DNA of 64,000 nt from Macrocystis pyrifera (GCA_031763025.1 JASSKH010000007.1:11197454-11261453), one strand, 5' to 3'; shown: positions 49,085 through 61,240, counted from the first letter of the stretch. The notes: generated by a model not told the origin, from the letters alone. A program made the numbers and translations.

Positions 49085-49645
49085 TGTTCTCTAGTTATCA
49101 TCAACAAAGTACATATCGTTCGTATCGTTGCACTTAGATATTAGACCAACTACTATGGGAAATTTTTGAAGCGGGTCTTTTCTGCCGAAAACCCGCGATT
49201 TACTCAACGGGACTGTCAAAAACACTGGATGCTCCCCCTTACTTAATTTTCCGAGAGCTTTCTCGAGCACTTTTCCGTTTCTCCAGAGTCGTCGTAGGAC
49301 TGTTTGTCCATATTTCCAGTCCTCCTGAGGACATCGTGATTTTTCACACATAAAAAATCCTCGAAGATCCACTACGTATTTCTGGCCCCAGTTCTGACCA
49401 ACAGCCTTATTTCTGACCCTCCAGAGAAAAGTGATTGGCAGCTCCAAAATTCAAATTAGGACTCTGGAGAAACCGGAAATTGATCATGAAAGCTCGCAAA
49501 AACTACGGGGAGCATTTTAGAGGAGTCTATCGGTGTTTCTGGCTTTCCCGCCGAGTAAAACGCGTATATTCGGCCCAAAACCTCAGTTCTGAGAGCTCAG
49601 AAATAATATACCATAATAGTTGGTCTTACAGTATAAATTTTATAA
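49085..49645. repeat. Imperfect long inverted repeat (foldback), about 560 bp
   Basis: On the left arm, in reverse complement: ACTCTGGAGAAACGGAAA, GGGGAGCAT, GAGTAAATCGCG and CATAGTAGTTGGTCT. On the right arm: ACTCTGGAGAAACCGGAAA, GGGGAGCAT, GAGTAAAACGCG and CATAATAGTTGGTCT. Arms are diverged, so this is an old foldback element. Open frames in it show no family. Confidence 0.55.
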
Positions 49646-49871
49646 ATAATGACAAAGACTGTAAGACAAAGAGGGTAAGGAAACTGAAGAAGGAACGGGG
49701 AGGAAGGCAGGAAGAAGTTCGTAGCGTGTGTGTGTTCTTTACTGCTGTTGTTCTTTCTACCCGTCGACATCAACATCCAGCACAACCAGTGTCCGTGTCG
49801 ATTCTTCAATCCTAGAGAGATACAAAAGTTCTCAAAGTTCTGTGGTCACAAAACTACCCCACAAAGATACT

Positions 49872-49979
49872 ATTACGGGGGTCCATAGTTAATAGGACCT
49901 ATGGTATACATAAAAAAACTATATATTTACCTATTTTTACTAACAAAATTTGGTCCCGTTAACTATGGACCCCCGTAAT
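49872..49979. mobile_element. Hairpin MITE, copy 6 (GTCCATAG ends)
   Basis: ATTACGGGGGTCCATAGTTA and TAACTATGGACCCCCGTAAT ends, 108 bp, very well preserved. It abuts a copy of the other end type. Confidence 0.8.
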
Positions 49980-49980
49980 A

Positions 49981-50158
49981 CTACGGAGAACCATACATAG
50001 GAAATAGGACCTACGATACAGGCAAAAACCTATATATACCTGGTATACATTATATATATATATATATATTTTTTTTTTTTCATATATATACGTATATATG
50101 TTTCCCTATTTCTACTAACAATATTTTTGGTCCTATTTACTATGGTTCCCCGTAATAC
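49981..50158. mobile_element. Hairpin MITE, copy 7, expanded by TA repeats
   Basis: Ends CTACGGAGAACCATACATAG and TTACTATGGTTCCCCGTAAT. The centre has TATATATA and a T run, making it longer (about 178 bp) than its relatives. Confidence 0.65.
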
Positions 50159-51398
50159 TTTGTTGTTACGTGTGTGTATGCAGTAAACACAGAGTAGTAG
50201 ACAATGCGACGTCACATCATCATATTGGATATGATAGGCTCGACATACATGTTCTATGAAAGAGAGTACACATGTATGTGTGTATAAACTAGTCCTGAGG
50301 GACCACCAGGCCGCTAGGGGAAGGGAGGAAGGAGCCGGAGGAATGCGGCCAATGACCTGGGGATGGAACGTTGATGATGAGGAATTATACCGGTACAACT
50401 AGCTAAAATGAAATGGGGAATGGAAATTGCGAAACGACTGGCAGAGAAGTGTGTAAGGAATACTACTGATTTACGGAAGGATATTTGGTTTATATAGGAA
50501 CGGCATCTACGCTATATATAGCGTCGGAAGGCAAGCATAACAATAATAATAATAGTAATAATAATAATAATAATAACAGCAATAATAATAATTAATATAT
50601 TATTATTATTAAGCTAAAAAACGTACAGTTAGTAGTACATTAAATCCCCAATTTTGAGGCTGCCGATTTGTTCATCTATCTATCATCTGTGTTTTATTGC
50701 GGAAAACATGGAGAAAACTCGGGCAGACGGAAGATACCTACCTGATACTATAATAATACCTGCCGTCTTACACGATTAAGTATCATACGTAGATATGTAT
50801 ATATATACTCGCACCTGTTGAGACTTTTTTAGTGTGGTACCCGGTATGTATGTATGTATGCGTAGCTTCAAAGAGTATCATGATACTATTAATACATACA
50901 GGTAGTACCTGGTAAATACTTGAAAGTTCTGCGGCTGACGCCGCCTGCTATGTATTGAAGCGAGTCCGAGACCTTGGCAGCGATGATGATGAGTAGTAGT
51001 GACTGATATTAATAGCTGATAGCGCCATACGGGAAGCGCTACGATACCAACTTTTGTTTGCATCAAGACGGTAAATGAACTATTAATACCAGTCAGTATA
51101 ATGATATTGATATTAATAATAGTCGTTCGTTTGAAAAAATTCAAAAAATTGCGTAAAACCCCAAAGAAACTTGACCATGATCGAAAGAACCCATTGACCC
51201 TTCACGAACATGCGAAGACAGCGCAACGAAAGTCTTGTGTGTCCAAGCCGCCAAAATCCCACATTCCACCAAAAAAGAAAGCGTACGGTACGGTGGTATA
51301 GTACTACAGGAGAGTCATGAAACATCCACCGTGGAGGGCCCCAAAATCCCCAGCATATACCAGGTATATATTATATATACCATGCTACGATATGTTAG

Positions 51399-52090
51399 AA
51401 GGATTACCCTGGGCTGGGTAATCGATCGATCTTTCACCCCTATTCATTGTTATAGCTCAGTAGGTAATACCTTCACATTATTTGACGTCGTCCAGGTCAC
51501 GGGTCACGGGTTCCAAGCTCGCTTCGAATGTTTCTTTTACACAAGAAACGATTGCCCATCCCAAAAAACGAAACAAAACACATCCATCTCCCTGGTTCCC
51601 CGTCCCCGGTGGCTTGGTAGGTGGTCCGCGTGCCTGTCAAGATCAATTTCGTGGGTTCAAGCCTCACCGAGTGCATGCACACAGGGATTTTTCTTGCGTA
51701 AAAAATTGATAGGCGGAAAGCGCGAAAACGTGAGTTGGCTACATTCGATGAAAATCGACGAGCAGTGGGAATGCTGAACCCTACCCGCGACAAAAAATAA
51801 AAGGCACGTACCGGGGGGGAGAAGGGACGCCACCTGTGACCACGGCTTGTCCAGATCGTCGAGGGTAAAACCTCCTACGAGTGGGCTGAAAGGAAAAGTG
51901 ATGAAGAAAAAAAAAAAAAAAAAAAAAGGTAATGAAACGGAGCGGGTAGGTCTCCGTGCAGACGTATGTACGGTTCTGACGCCCCAAAGATCCCGCCGTT
52001 CAGAGGGGGGGGAGTGTCGTAAGGATTACCATGGGCTGGGTAATTGATCGATATTTTACTCATATAGCTCACTCAGTGGGGAACGCCCTG
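51399..52090 (+). mobile_element. tRNA-like repeat family 2, partly tandem, with nested SINE
   Basis: A head AAGGATTACCCTGGGCTGGG, then ATAGCTCAGTAGGTAAT (A-box-like) and GGGTTCCAAGCTCGCTTCGA (B-box-like) are followed by a body. The body is interrupted at 51602-51927 by another SINE and resumes with GAGCGGGTAGGTCTCC, ACGCCCCAAAGATCCC and GTTCAGAGG. A second head (AAGGATTACCATGGGCTGGG, 52020) follows at once. The uninterrupted counterpart is at 55115-55440 on the minus strand. Confidence 0.6.
51602..51927 (+). mobile_element. tRNA-derived SINE, copy 1, with poly-A tail
   Basis: The RNA polymerase III promoter pattern is clear: A box TGGCTTGGTAGG at 51610-51621 and B box GGTTCAAGCCT at 51654-51664. 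A unique body of about 240 bp follows (CGATGAAAATCGACGAGCAG; GACCACGGCTTGTCCAGATC), ending in an A run. It is inserted into the family-2 repeat. The second copy is at 57066. Confidence 0.75.
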
Positions 52091-52890
52091 ACATGCTACG
52101 AGAGTATAAAGCAGACAGCCGGCCGCTGGCACGGGACTACTGTACAGGCGTAATGATTTCCTACAATACTAATTTAAGAAAGGAAAGCGTACGGTATCTC
52201 CTGTAGTACATAAGAGAGGGAGGTGTACGTGCGGTGTCTCCTCCTATCCTACAGGTAAGAAAGGAGACGGCCCCAAAATATATCATGGCGAGAGGGCCCA
52301 AAAATCTTCAACGTAATACGCATGTACTGGTATTAAATACTACCAGGTATTATTTTATTATTACTGACATGACGGGAGAAACGGAAAAAACATGAAAAAT
52401 AGTCGATAATCGAGAAAAAAATACTGCGTACCTCCTGACTGCGCGTACAGAAGCCCGGTCTGTACGGTCTGCGAAGCTATCCACAGATAGGACAGATGCT
52501 CTGAATGAATTGTCACATGCATACATGGCCACGTACGGATATCAAGGAATTCATTATTCATAAGAAAGCTATATTTAATAGCAGCAGCAGTCAATACGAG
52601 TGACATCATGCCAAGAAACTGCTGCCCGGAATTCCAAAGACATTTTATTCACTCGTGGTGATAATGGAAACGACTGGCAGAGAAGCGTATGAGGGATCAC
52701 TGATTTACGGAAGGATATTCCGTTTATATAGGAACGGCATTTACGCTATATTGTCGGTAGGCAAGCAAGCATAATAATGATGATTTTAATATTAATAATA
52801 ACGTGTAAACGCTTCTTACATGTTTGAATATGATACAATCTATCGTGATGACCAAAAGTCTAAGAGTACCAGGTATCCTTTAACCCCTTT

Positions 52891-52965
52891 AGTACCGCAG
52901 TCCCGATTTGGGGACAAACCAGTCTAATTCCAAGTGATTTGTCCCCAAAACGGGACTGCGGTACT
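52891..52965. repeat. 75-bp hairpin with 28-bp stem
   Basis: AGTACCGCAGTCCCGATTTG and the following GGGACAAA pair with TTTGTCCCC..ACGGGACTGCGGTACT with a single mismatch, around a 19-nt loop. Could be a MITE or a structured RNA precursor. Confidence 0.75.
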
Positions 52966-53414
52966 GCGCACAATATGTCCTAGGGATGCAGGCGTGTCGG
53001 TGTTGAGATACTCGTCCACCACATTGTTAGTCCGTCCATAATGCATTGATGTCGCTTTCGCTCCATCAAGAACATACTATAGGTATAGCTATAAAGTACA
53101 GAAACCAGGAGATAAAAAGGTTCACGAACAGGAGCAGCAAGCAGAGAGGCACATAGAGAGAGGGGGACACGGCCGGCCGCAGACTTTTATTATATATTTG
53201 TATATATATATATATTCTACCATGCTCTCATTTGAGAGGTGTGACATCCTCCTTCCAAGAATCCTAAGCACGCATGCATACGGTCCCATATTTATACGTA
53301 TGGACTCCATCACATTAGCCCATCCTGAATAGTCGTAGATGCACATCAGAACACGACGATAAAAAATGTCAACAAGAACATCCAGAAATCGGAAGGGGGG
53401 GGTCGAAGATGCGC

Positions 53415-55085
53415 CTAACAATCGAAGAAGAGACAATAAATATACCCCAAACCTTGTGCTGAAGCTAAGACGCCTTTAAAAGCACGAACACCGAGTATGG
53501 AGCTGAAAAGCGAAGCTCGAGGTCGGGGATACGTTCGTAAGATGCCAACAGTGAACGGGCTATACGGGAGAAAGGCGAAGACCAAGACAAGCGATATAGA
53601 ACACAAACATGCGGAAGACGGAATACTAAAAGACGCAAGCGCAAAAGGAAGACCAAAGAGAAAACACAAGTGACGCTGCGATTCATAAACGCGATGCCCT
53701 TGGAATGGACCTGCAAAGGCTAGCGTTGAACCATTGCTCGGGTCGAGGGAGAAACAACCGAGGTCGGTTGAAAGCAAAGTACAAGGGCGCGAAGAAAAGC
53801 CCAAGCACTGAAGGCGGTGCGAAAGCGGGAAGGACGCTGCGAAGCTTGTTGGGGGGTCAATGACCTAAGGCCTAGAGGCTGGCAACAACATGGGGCCAAT
53901 TGTACGTGGGAACCGGAAGGGCTAAGTGGCAAACACACTACTAGCGCAAGCTCTAAAATCGACGACATTATTCGTCCGGAAACAGGTAGGCCGAGAAACG
54001 AGAGGTGAAAAAGGGATGCCTCGTATACCAAGAGAAGTCGAAAAGGAATGACACGTATACCGCAAACAAACGAAGAAGGAAAATACGTGTCCTATAGAAT
54101 GCCGCAGGAACTGAAGCTATGCGTAGGGTGTACGAAGGGCTACTTGTGGACAAGGTGGATATGCCAGAGACATGAGCGTCGTCAAGAAGAAACGCCTCAC
54201 ACACTACAACAGAAGCAAGCGTTATATAGCAAGTCATTCACGCGGCATCAGAAGCAGGAAACATACGATACGCGTCCAATAGACACTAGGGGCAAGGAAA
54301 ATCAGCAAAAGCACTCCTCCAAGTGGGAATGCAGCAGCACCACGGGTCAGCGGCCTTCACGGAGAGGAGGCAGGCGGAAACGGTTCGGTGGCCGTCGTGA
54401 AAAGAGGTAAGCGGAATCGGTGGTGGTAGGTTGGAGAAAATAAACATAACAATGAATAACGAAAATTTACCCGAAAAGTGCGCTATCACTGAAGTTCACG
54501 TGAGAGCAGGCATGCGGAACCCGCTGTGCTATATTAAAGCAACACACTAATACACTAGAAAAAGATCACATTGGCCGAAAAGCAACAGAGAAAGCAATAA
54601 GCGCTGAGAATCATGAAGGCAGTGTCCGAAACGTCGGATCTGAGAGGCTAGCGTTGAGTCATTGATATCGAGTCGAAAAATAAAAAATAAAAAATGTTGC
54701 AGAGCGATGAAAGTGGGGACCGTAACGTGGGACTTAAGGCACTAGCTTACGGTCTTTGGTCGGGTCGGAAACGGAACATCGGAAAATACCAAAGCCAGTC
54801 GCAAGTATGCGAAGAAAAAAGAAACCTGAATTTCGGTACAGAAGGTGTGAAAGGCGGAAGCTACTCCGGAAAGCTGAAGCGGAGGTCGAAAACGTGGGAC
54901 CCCGGAAGGCTAGTTTCGAACATGTACCAAGAAAAGTGTACATATCAGGGTCGCTCGACCAAAATCGGATACGAGAAAAAAGTTAAATCCGAAATGGCGC
55001 TACGAAAAGTTGAGGAACCGCTAACGAGCCGAAACGGTGTCAAAATCGTGAGACCCTTACGCGCAGTACTTGGTAACTCAAAATA
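53415..55085 (+). other. Purine-rich tract, possibly an old retroelement
   Basis: Strongly purine-rich on the + strand, with overlapping Arg/Lys-rich frames. Internal repeats are visible (GGCTAGCGTTGA at 53723 and 54648; CGTATACC near 54026 and 54053). One frame (54048-54410) contains LCVGCTKGYLWTRWICQRHE, a CxxC..CxxH pattern that could bind zinc. Nothing matches a reverse transcriptase or integrase that I can recognise. Confidence 0.35.
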
Positions 55086-55114
55086 AGTACCAGCAGAAGC
55101 TACTGCAAGGGTAT

Positions 55115-55440
55115 ATTACCTACTGAGCTACAGGGGTAAAAACTCGATCGGCTACCCAGCCCAGGGTAATCCTTACGACACTCTCCTCCCCTCTGAACGG
55201 TGGGATCTTTGGGGCGTCGGTACCGTATACGGCCGTGCGCTGACCTACCCGCTTCGTTTTAATACCTGGGGAATCAGGGAGATGTGTTTGTTTAGGGACC
55301 GCAACCGCAAGCGTTTCTATAAAAGAAACGTTCGAAGTGAGATTCTAACCCGTCTCCGGCCGACGACACCAAAAATGAAGACATTACCTACTGAGATATA
55401 GGGATGAAAAATCGATCGATTACCTAGCCCAGCGTAGTCC
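55115..55440 (-). mobile_element. tRNA-like repeat family 2, uninterrupted copy
   Basis: On the minus strand: GGTAATCGATCGATTTTTC, ATCTCAGTAGGTAATG, GGGTTAGAATCTCACTTCGA, then the body ACATCTCCCTGATTCCCCAG (empty site of the nested SINE at 51602), ACGCCCCAAAGATCCCACCG. A second head AAGGATTACCCTGGGCTGGG follows at 55175. The head-to-tail arrangement suggests a tandemly arranged element. Confidence 0.6.
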
Positions 55441-55581
55441 ATATAACAAGACCGGTGGGTAGCGGCTCGCAAGGTCCGTAGGGGTCGAGGTAGGTAGATG
55501 TGGTCTATCACGCCTACGGGTATACCTGATATATAAAATTCTGTGTGTACTCGCTTATTTCTTGAGTGAGTCGTCGAAGCC

Positions 55582-55690
55582 TCACCACGGGTTGTGGGGT
55601 AGATCTATAACCTCGTTTTTATGTTGAATAGCCTCATCTTCGATCTCTCTTCTCGTGTTGGGGATGATATAATCATCATCATCCTTTTAT
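55582..55690 (+). repeat. Repeat shared with the right window edge
   Basis: CCTCACCACGGGTTGTGGGG...GAATAGCCTCATCTTCGATC...ATCATCATC matches 63893-63990 (CCTCATTACGAGGTGTGGGG...GAATAGCCGCATCTTCGACC...) with similar spacing. Both lie in the same orientation about 8.3 kb apart. Confidence 0.5.
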
Positions 55691-55769
55691 CGTCGTGTGA
55701 ACTACATCTGCGAATTTTCAGAGTGGGCTATTGTGATGGAGTAGCACACCCGTCGTATAGGAACCTATA

Positions 55770-55915
55770 TACCCGGATGCGAACCTTATATGGTTGCACG
55801 TAGCGCTTTGGAAATATACCTGTAGACGAGTCTTATACGGTTGCACGTAGCGTTTTGGGAATACGTATGTAGGCCAATCTTATATGGTTATACGCAGCGC
55901 TTGGGGAGTATTCAG
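55770..55915 (+). repeat. Tandem repeat, three units of about 48 bp
   Basis: Units at 55784, 55832 and 55879 share CTTATA.GGTT.(C/T)ACG(T/C)AGCG followed by TTTGG or TTGGGGA. Confidence 0.7.
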
Positions 55916-57065
55916 TGGAGCCGGTCTAGAAACCCCTTAGTGAGCAGCACATTCTGTTATAGTTTGGAATCTTCTTTATGAAAACGTCCCGGCAAACTGT
56001 ATCTGCATACAGGTTAGTTTCGGTCGACGTCTGGGCTGAGTCGTATCCCCGACGAAGCCCACCCCGCTCACTCGAGTTCTGTCTCTCAAATTGTGTTCCC
56101 TTTCCCCTCATCACAGAGAGGAAATAACACAATATCCAAGAAAGTCTCCTGAACAAGAGAAGCTGCCTTCCTAGCCTGTTTCGATAGTATTTGCATTCCA
56201 TTCCCTTATCACGATACTCGGGCTCTACTACACTCAGCCCAGGGTAACTCTTGTAACACTGCTGTAATACGCAGCGCTTCCAACTTGAACAAATTAGACG
56301 AACACGACAAAAATACAAAAATACGGTGTCGTCAAGAAATACTCCTGCAGCCTGAAGCAAGGCATGCCGTACATATATTTTCAGTGAACACATAGCGCAA
56401 AAAGGAAACAAAAAATAGAAAGCCATACGTAGCGGGCTTCAATACCGGTAGCCTATAGCAAGGGCTTGCTATGGAGCGACCTTGGCATGCCAACTGCGCA
56501 AACAACCGGATAGGAGGCGTTATTCTCACAAACGAAAAATCGGTCTGACCGATTTTTGTTTGGCAGGTATTGAAGCATCCCAAAACATTGGAAAACATGG
56601 AGGATTTTTCAAATTTTCATTTTTCCTCGATTTGCACTTTGATGTCTACGCCCATGCGCTTATTATCTGGTTCTCGCGGTCACCTCGTTTGCCCAAGTTT
56701 TGCGATTTTTGTTATGTTTATGTTCACGTTGTTGGTTGATGCAGACTCGTTCTAGTGCAGATAGATGTGGGTGTGCCCTGAAAATTACGAGAAACAAAAT
56801 ATTGACATTTTGCCGACCAATTGATTGCAAACGCCTGCCGAGTTTCAGTTTTTCTTTTTGCCATCTCTAGTGAGTGCATTCGAAATAGGAATACGTACGA
56901 AATGCTTTTTTTCTTGTCTTGTTTTCGATCTCCATACTTTGCTTTAAACTTTTTATGTTCTCCGTCGCATCCCATTTCACATGTTTATACTGAACATTAA
57001 TAGGAGGCTCTTCTCCGCCTCCTCACTGCTGTACACACATACTTTTTCACCATTGGAGTACCGGC

Positions 57066-57387
57066 GTCCCCGGTGGCTTAGTAGGTGGTCCGCGAGCCTA
57101 TCAAGATCAATTTCGCGAGTTCGAGTCTCAACGAGTGCATGCTCGTAGGGATTTTTTCTTGCATAAAATTGATTAGCGGAAAGCGCGAGAGTGTGAGATC
57201 GCAGTACATTCGATGAAAATCGACGAGCAGTGGGAATGCTGAACCCTTTGCGCGATCAAGACTAAAGGCACGTACCGGGGGGGAGAAGGGACGACACCTG
57301 TGACCACGGCTTGTCCAGAAGATCGTCGAGGGTAAAACATCCTACGAGTGGGCTGGAAAGTAAAAGTGATGAAAAAAAAAAAAAAAA
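57066..57387 (+). mobile_element. tRNA-derived SINE, copy 2, with poly-A tail
   Basis: A box TGGCTTAGTAGG at 57074-57085 and B box GAGTTCGAGTCTC at 57117-57129. The body matches the copy at 51602 closely (CGATGAAAATCGACGAGCAG, AAAGGCACGTACCGGGGGGG, GACCACGGCTTGTCCAGAAG) and ends in an A run. Length and boundaries agree between the two copies. Confidence 0.8.
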
Positions 57388-57819
57388 GAAAGAAAAGTGT
57401 ATGTAGCATATATATATATGTACAATGCATCTCGGGCGAACGGAATTGTGGAGAGAAGCCGAGATACCCCGACAGAATATTAAGTTGTGTCATTTCTACT
57501 GCATGTAAACCGGTCTGCCGGTCGATCTATACCTAGTATATGTCTGACTCCATCTGCGAGCACTGTACTATCATCCCTATGGTATGATATGTGTTTTTAT
57601 ATTATTATACTACAGCAGCAAGTAGCATATCACTTTATGAACAGTGGTATCGTGTAGTACCACTTATCATCAATCATGTTTTTCGGTGGTGATATTATTT
57701 CTGTTGTATGCATCACATTGTATTGTTTGTTTGTGTCGTTCACGTTTTCTTGGCATTAACTTACGTAACAAAAAACTGTTGCTAGGGTTACACCGACCGT
57801 TATTAATAGCATGTAAGCG

Positions 57820-58297
57820 CGGGGGGGAGGGGGCAGGGCGGGGGGGGTACTCAATATCATGCATGGCTGCAGTCGGGGGGGGGGTGTACTCGATAGGAGA
57901 GATGTACTCGATCTCATGCATGGCCGTAGTCGTATGACCATAGACCCTCGCATCCCTACTATACCGGGACGGAGCATGTCGGGTTTTCACCGACCAGGCA
58001 GACACTGCTTGCACCAAGCGCGAAGCGCCGTTTGGTGTCCGGCGAGTCGCATGAAGGGTGAGCTGCATCCTACTAAGAACCGCTTGTGAGGCGGACTTGC
58101 ATATGGATGACAGCTTCAATGAGTTAGTTTAATTTCCGGTGTGGCCACTTCCAGAGACAGCAATGGGAGTACTGTGTAACTGCCTCTTGGGTGCCTTACC
58201 TTGAACACTACGTGATACGATCAATTCCCTTGCACAGAGTAAAGGTTCTTTACTTCGCACAAATGATCTAACTAGACGACCAGCTGTGGGCGACCGC

Positions 58298-58329
<32 letters not shown>

Positions 58330-58410
58330 GGTACCCTGGATGTCTAGCTCACGTAGTGAGCGGCATGTTTTACAGTGTCGTTGCCAACCGACGCCAACCC
58401 AACCCATATA
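57820..58410 (-). mobile_element. LINE-tail family, long inverted copy
   Basis: Reverse-strand copy of the 6036-6660 arrangement. On the + strand it shows terminal G-rich tracts, ATGGCCGTAGTCGTATGACC, CGGGACGGAGCATGTCGGGT, the middle tail, an A run at 58299-58328 and GTACCCTGGATGTCTAGCTC. The very high similarity to 6040-6600 suggests recent movement. Confidence 0.7.
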
Positions 58411-58945
58411 CAACATATATATGATAGGGGGGGGGGGGGGGGGGAGGGGGGAGGGGGGGGGGGAGGGGGGGAGGGGGGGTAGGGGACGGGATGGGGACCG
58501 GGGGGGGTGTACTTGATATCATGCATGGCCGTAGTCGTATGACCATAGACCCTCGCATCCCTGGGGGGGAAGAGGGGGGGAGGGGGGGAAGATGGGGGGA
58601 AGAGGAGGGAGGGAGAGAGAGGGGGGGGGGGGAGGGAGGAGAGGAGGGGGGGGGGGGGGGTGGTGGAGAAAGGGGGGGGAGAAGGGGCGGGAGCGGGGGG
58701 TACCAATGTGATGTATGGCCGTAGTCGTATGACCATAGACCTTCGCATCCACACAATAACGGGACGGAGCACTTCGGGTTTTCAACGATCAGGCAGGCCT
58801 TGCTTGCACCAAGCGGGAAGCGCCGTTTCGTTTTCGGCGAGGGGCAGGAAGGGTGAGCTGCATCCGGTGGGGGGGGGGGGGGGGGGGGGGGGGGGGCGTA
58901 CTCATTTGCTGCTGGCCCTAGTCATTGGAGGAGGGAGCTGAACTA
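58410..58945 (-). mobile_element. Two more inverted LINE-tail fragments within G-rich sequence
   Basis: Terminal units at 58510-58560 and 58700-58870, separated by long interrupted G runs with A spacers (58425-58690). A LINE ORF end follows at 58895-58945 (on the minus strand CAATGACTAGGGCCAGCAGC then AAATGAGTAC). Confidence 0.6.
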
Positions 58946-59824
58946 ACAATGTCATTCATGGCCGTAGGGGGAGAGGGCTTATACTTTTCCACAGTCTAGG
59001 GAGGGTATTGATGTTTTTAGATCAACAAGGTACCCACAAGGGCGAGAAACATAACTTCACAGCAGTAGTATTTCATCACTTGTGCATTATGTGGTACGCC
59101 CCCGCTGGTCATGATATCGACCTACGACTACAAGACTCCATCTAACACGAACATACATACGTGAACACGACGTGCTTGGTGTCCGTTTGATCGATGATTA
59201 TTTATGATGATTGGGATTCACTTAATTCAACATGCGTATCAACATGTACAGCAGTACTACATGCTGAATATTTTATCTCACGTCTTGAAATTAATTTATG
59301 CTATTGATAGTCGATAGTCCGACATGGCCCGGTGTGGGCACGGAGAGTAAGGCACAAAGAGTCCGCCCACGTCAATCTCAACTGATTGTTGCCGTGTTGT
59401 ACTACATGGTGCCAGGTACCAGATCTGAAGACTACTGCTGTATACTGTATTGAAAGGAAAAGAAAAGAAGAGTGCAAGAAACTTCGGGGCGAGTTCCAGA
59501 ATATTGTCATACACAAAACGATTATCCATCTTCATTGCGTACCAATATACCTGGTATATATTACCAGGTATCGAATCATACCGCTGCTCTGCTGCTGCGG
59601 CTTCATCGATTAGCTGGTGGCGAGTACGCGTTGTACATACTGCTGTAGTGTGGATCATCGATTAGCTGGTAGCAAAAGTACGTGTTGTATATACTGTAGT
59701 GCGGAATGGATGGATGGTCGCTTGCTAGAAAGCGAGTCCGAAAGGAGCGCCTCGCACACACACAGATACACAGACAGGTAATCGTATCGCGGAGGGCGTC
59801 TCGGCTCAAACTCCAGATAGGTGC

Positions 59825-59990
59825 CAACTCAGTAGACCCTCGCATCCCTACAATACCGGCACGAAGCACGTCGGGTTTTCACCGACCAGACAGGCATTGC
59901 TTGCACCAAGCGCGAAGCGCCGTGAGGTGTGCTCAGCGAGTCGCATAAAGGGTGAGTGAGTTGCACCCTACTAAGAGCGGGGGGGTGACG
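59825..59990 (-). mobile_element. LINE-tail fragment, inverted
   Basis: AGACCCTCGCATCCCTACAA, TACCGGCACGAAGCACGTCG, GCGAAGCGCCGTGAGGTGTG and the GAGTTGCACCCTACTAAGAG end. It lacks the outer terminal unit. Confidence 0.65.
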
Positions 59991-60356
59991 GAAGACTTAT
60001 ACCCCCCCATATATGGCTTTGGGACGAAGCCTGGATGCGGCCCAGGAGGCAAACACATAGAATGAACAGGTACTCTGTGTGACATAGTAAAATAAACTCA
60101 TCGAAAGGACAACGGAAAAAGAGGAGAGTCAGGCCGTTTAGAGGTCAGAGACGGGGCGTCATAATCATGTACCACGGTAAAATAATAAATACCAGGTAAG
60201 GCAGACTTGGTGTATTCGACAAAAATACTACCTGGTGATGAATAATATACTAGTATTACGGTCAGCAACAAGAAGTTCGGTCTGTTTTCTCTCGACTCTG
60301 CACTTACAACAGTAGTACGGACCTGGCTTTTCTTTCTGCGCTGCTTGACGCGCTAT

Positions 60357-60358
<2 letters not shown>

Positions 60359-60428
<70 letters not shown>
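60359..60428. repeat. CTA trinucleotide array
   Basis: About 23 CTA units, the third member of the ATT/GTA/CTA arrays in this window. Confidence 0.95.
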
Positions 60429-60429
<1 letters not shown>

Positions 60430-60574
60430 CACTACTACTACATTGCTGTACGAGTGTACCCATCTGTATCGATACTGCAGCAGCTGTTGTTATTATTACG
60501 AGTATTGTGTTTGCCATGTTAGAGATACACACCCCAAGTACAGCCTAACTCCTATCTCTAATATGCCACAGTAG

Positions 60575-60765
60575 TGTTTAGCATTAGCTTCGACGTTGAT
60601 CACTCAGAAACGTTCTCCCCCAAAGAAAAAAACAATTAAGAGAGATAGACCTTAAGCATAGGTTTCCTTTGTATCCGGGTATTTCTTCATGTCAGGAATG
60701 TTTTTTGATTGATCAACGGTGAAGCTCATATGCTGCACATTGTCGGATGACGAACCTATCAACAA
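60575..60765. mobile_element. Foldback element, relative of 35970-36205
   Basis: Contains TAGCTTCGACGTTGATCA and AAACGTTCTCCC at the left. GCATAGGTTTCCTTTGTATC, CTTCATGTCAGGAATGTTTT, GATCAACGGTGAAGCTCATA and TTGTCGGATGACGAACC follow at the right, in the same order as at 36090-36190. Confidence 0.6.
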
Positions 60766-61240
60766 CGTAATGAGGGAAACAATACGAAACAGAGATCAAA
60801 ACATATTGGCCCACTACAACAGTATTATAGTAGACTACTGTATTATTGGACTACAATAAATAGCCTATTGGACTACACAGCAGTAGTAGCTTCAACGCTG
60901 ATCACTCAGAAACATTCTCCGAAAAAAGGAGATGAAAACCCAAAGGAAGGAAGGGAAACCAGAACAAAAGTCTTTGCTTCGACGGGCCCTAACACCAGGT
61001 AGGTGCCGGTATGAACGAACGTATGTAGACTCGATGTGAAGTCTACGCCATTGACATTATCAACAACCTCTTTCGGACCCCGAAATATATCGACCAAAAC
61101 AGTGATAGCTCTGGCGTTATCAATCATTCGTCTACGAGCGAGTGAGCGCCCAGCAGTGGGGGGGCAGGATCATGTCGCGCCCATGCCATACGACTCCTTG
61201 CATTGTAGCCCAAACACCCACCACCGATTAATTACTAGCA

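Noticed and set aside
49091-49809. Pair of open frames around 49.4 kb
   Set aside because: They are mirror images generated by the foldback repeat.
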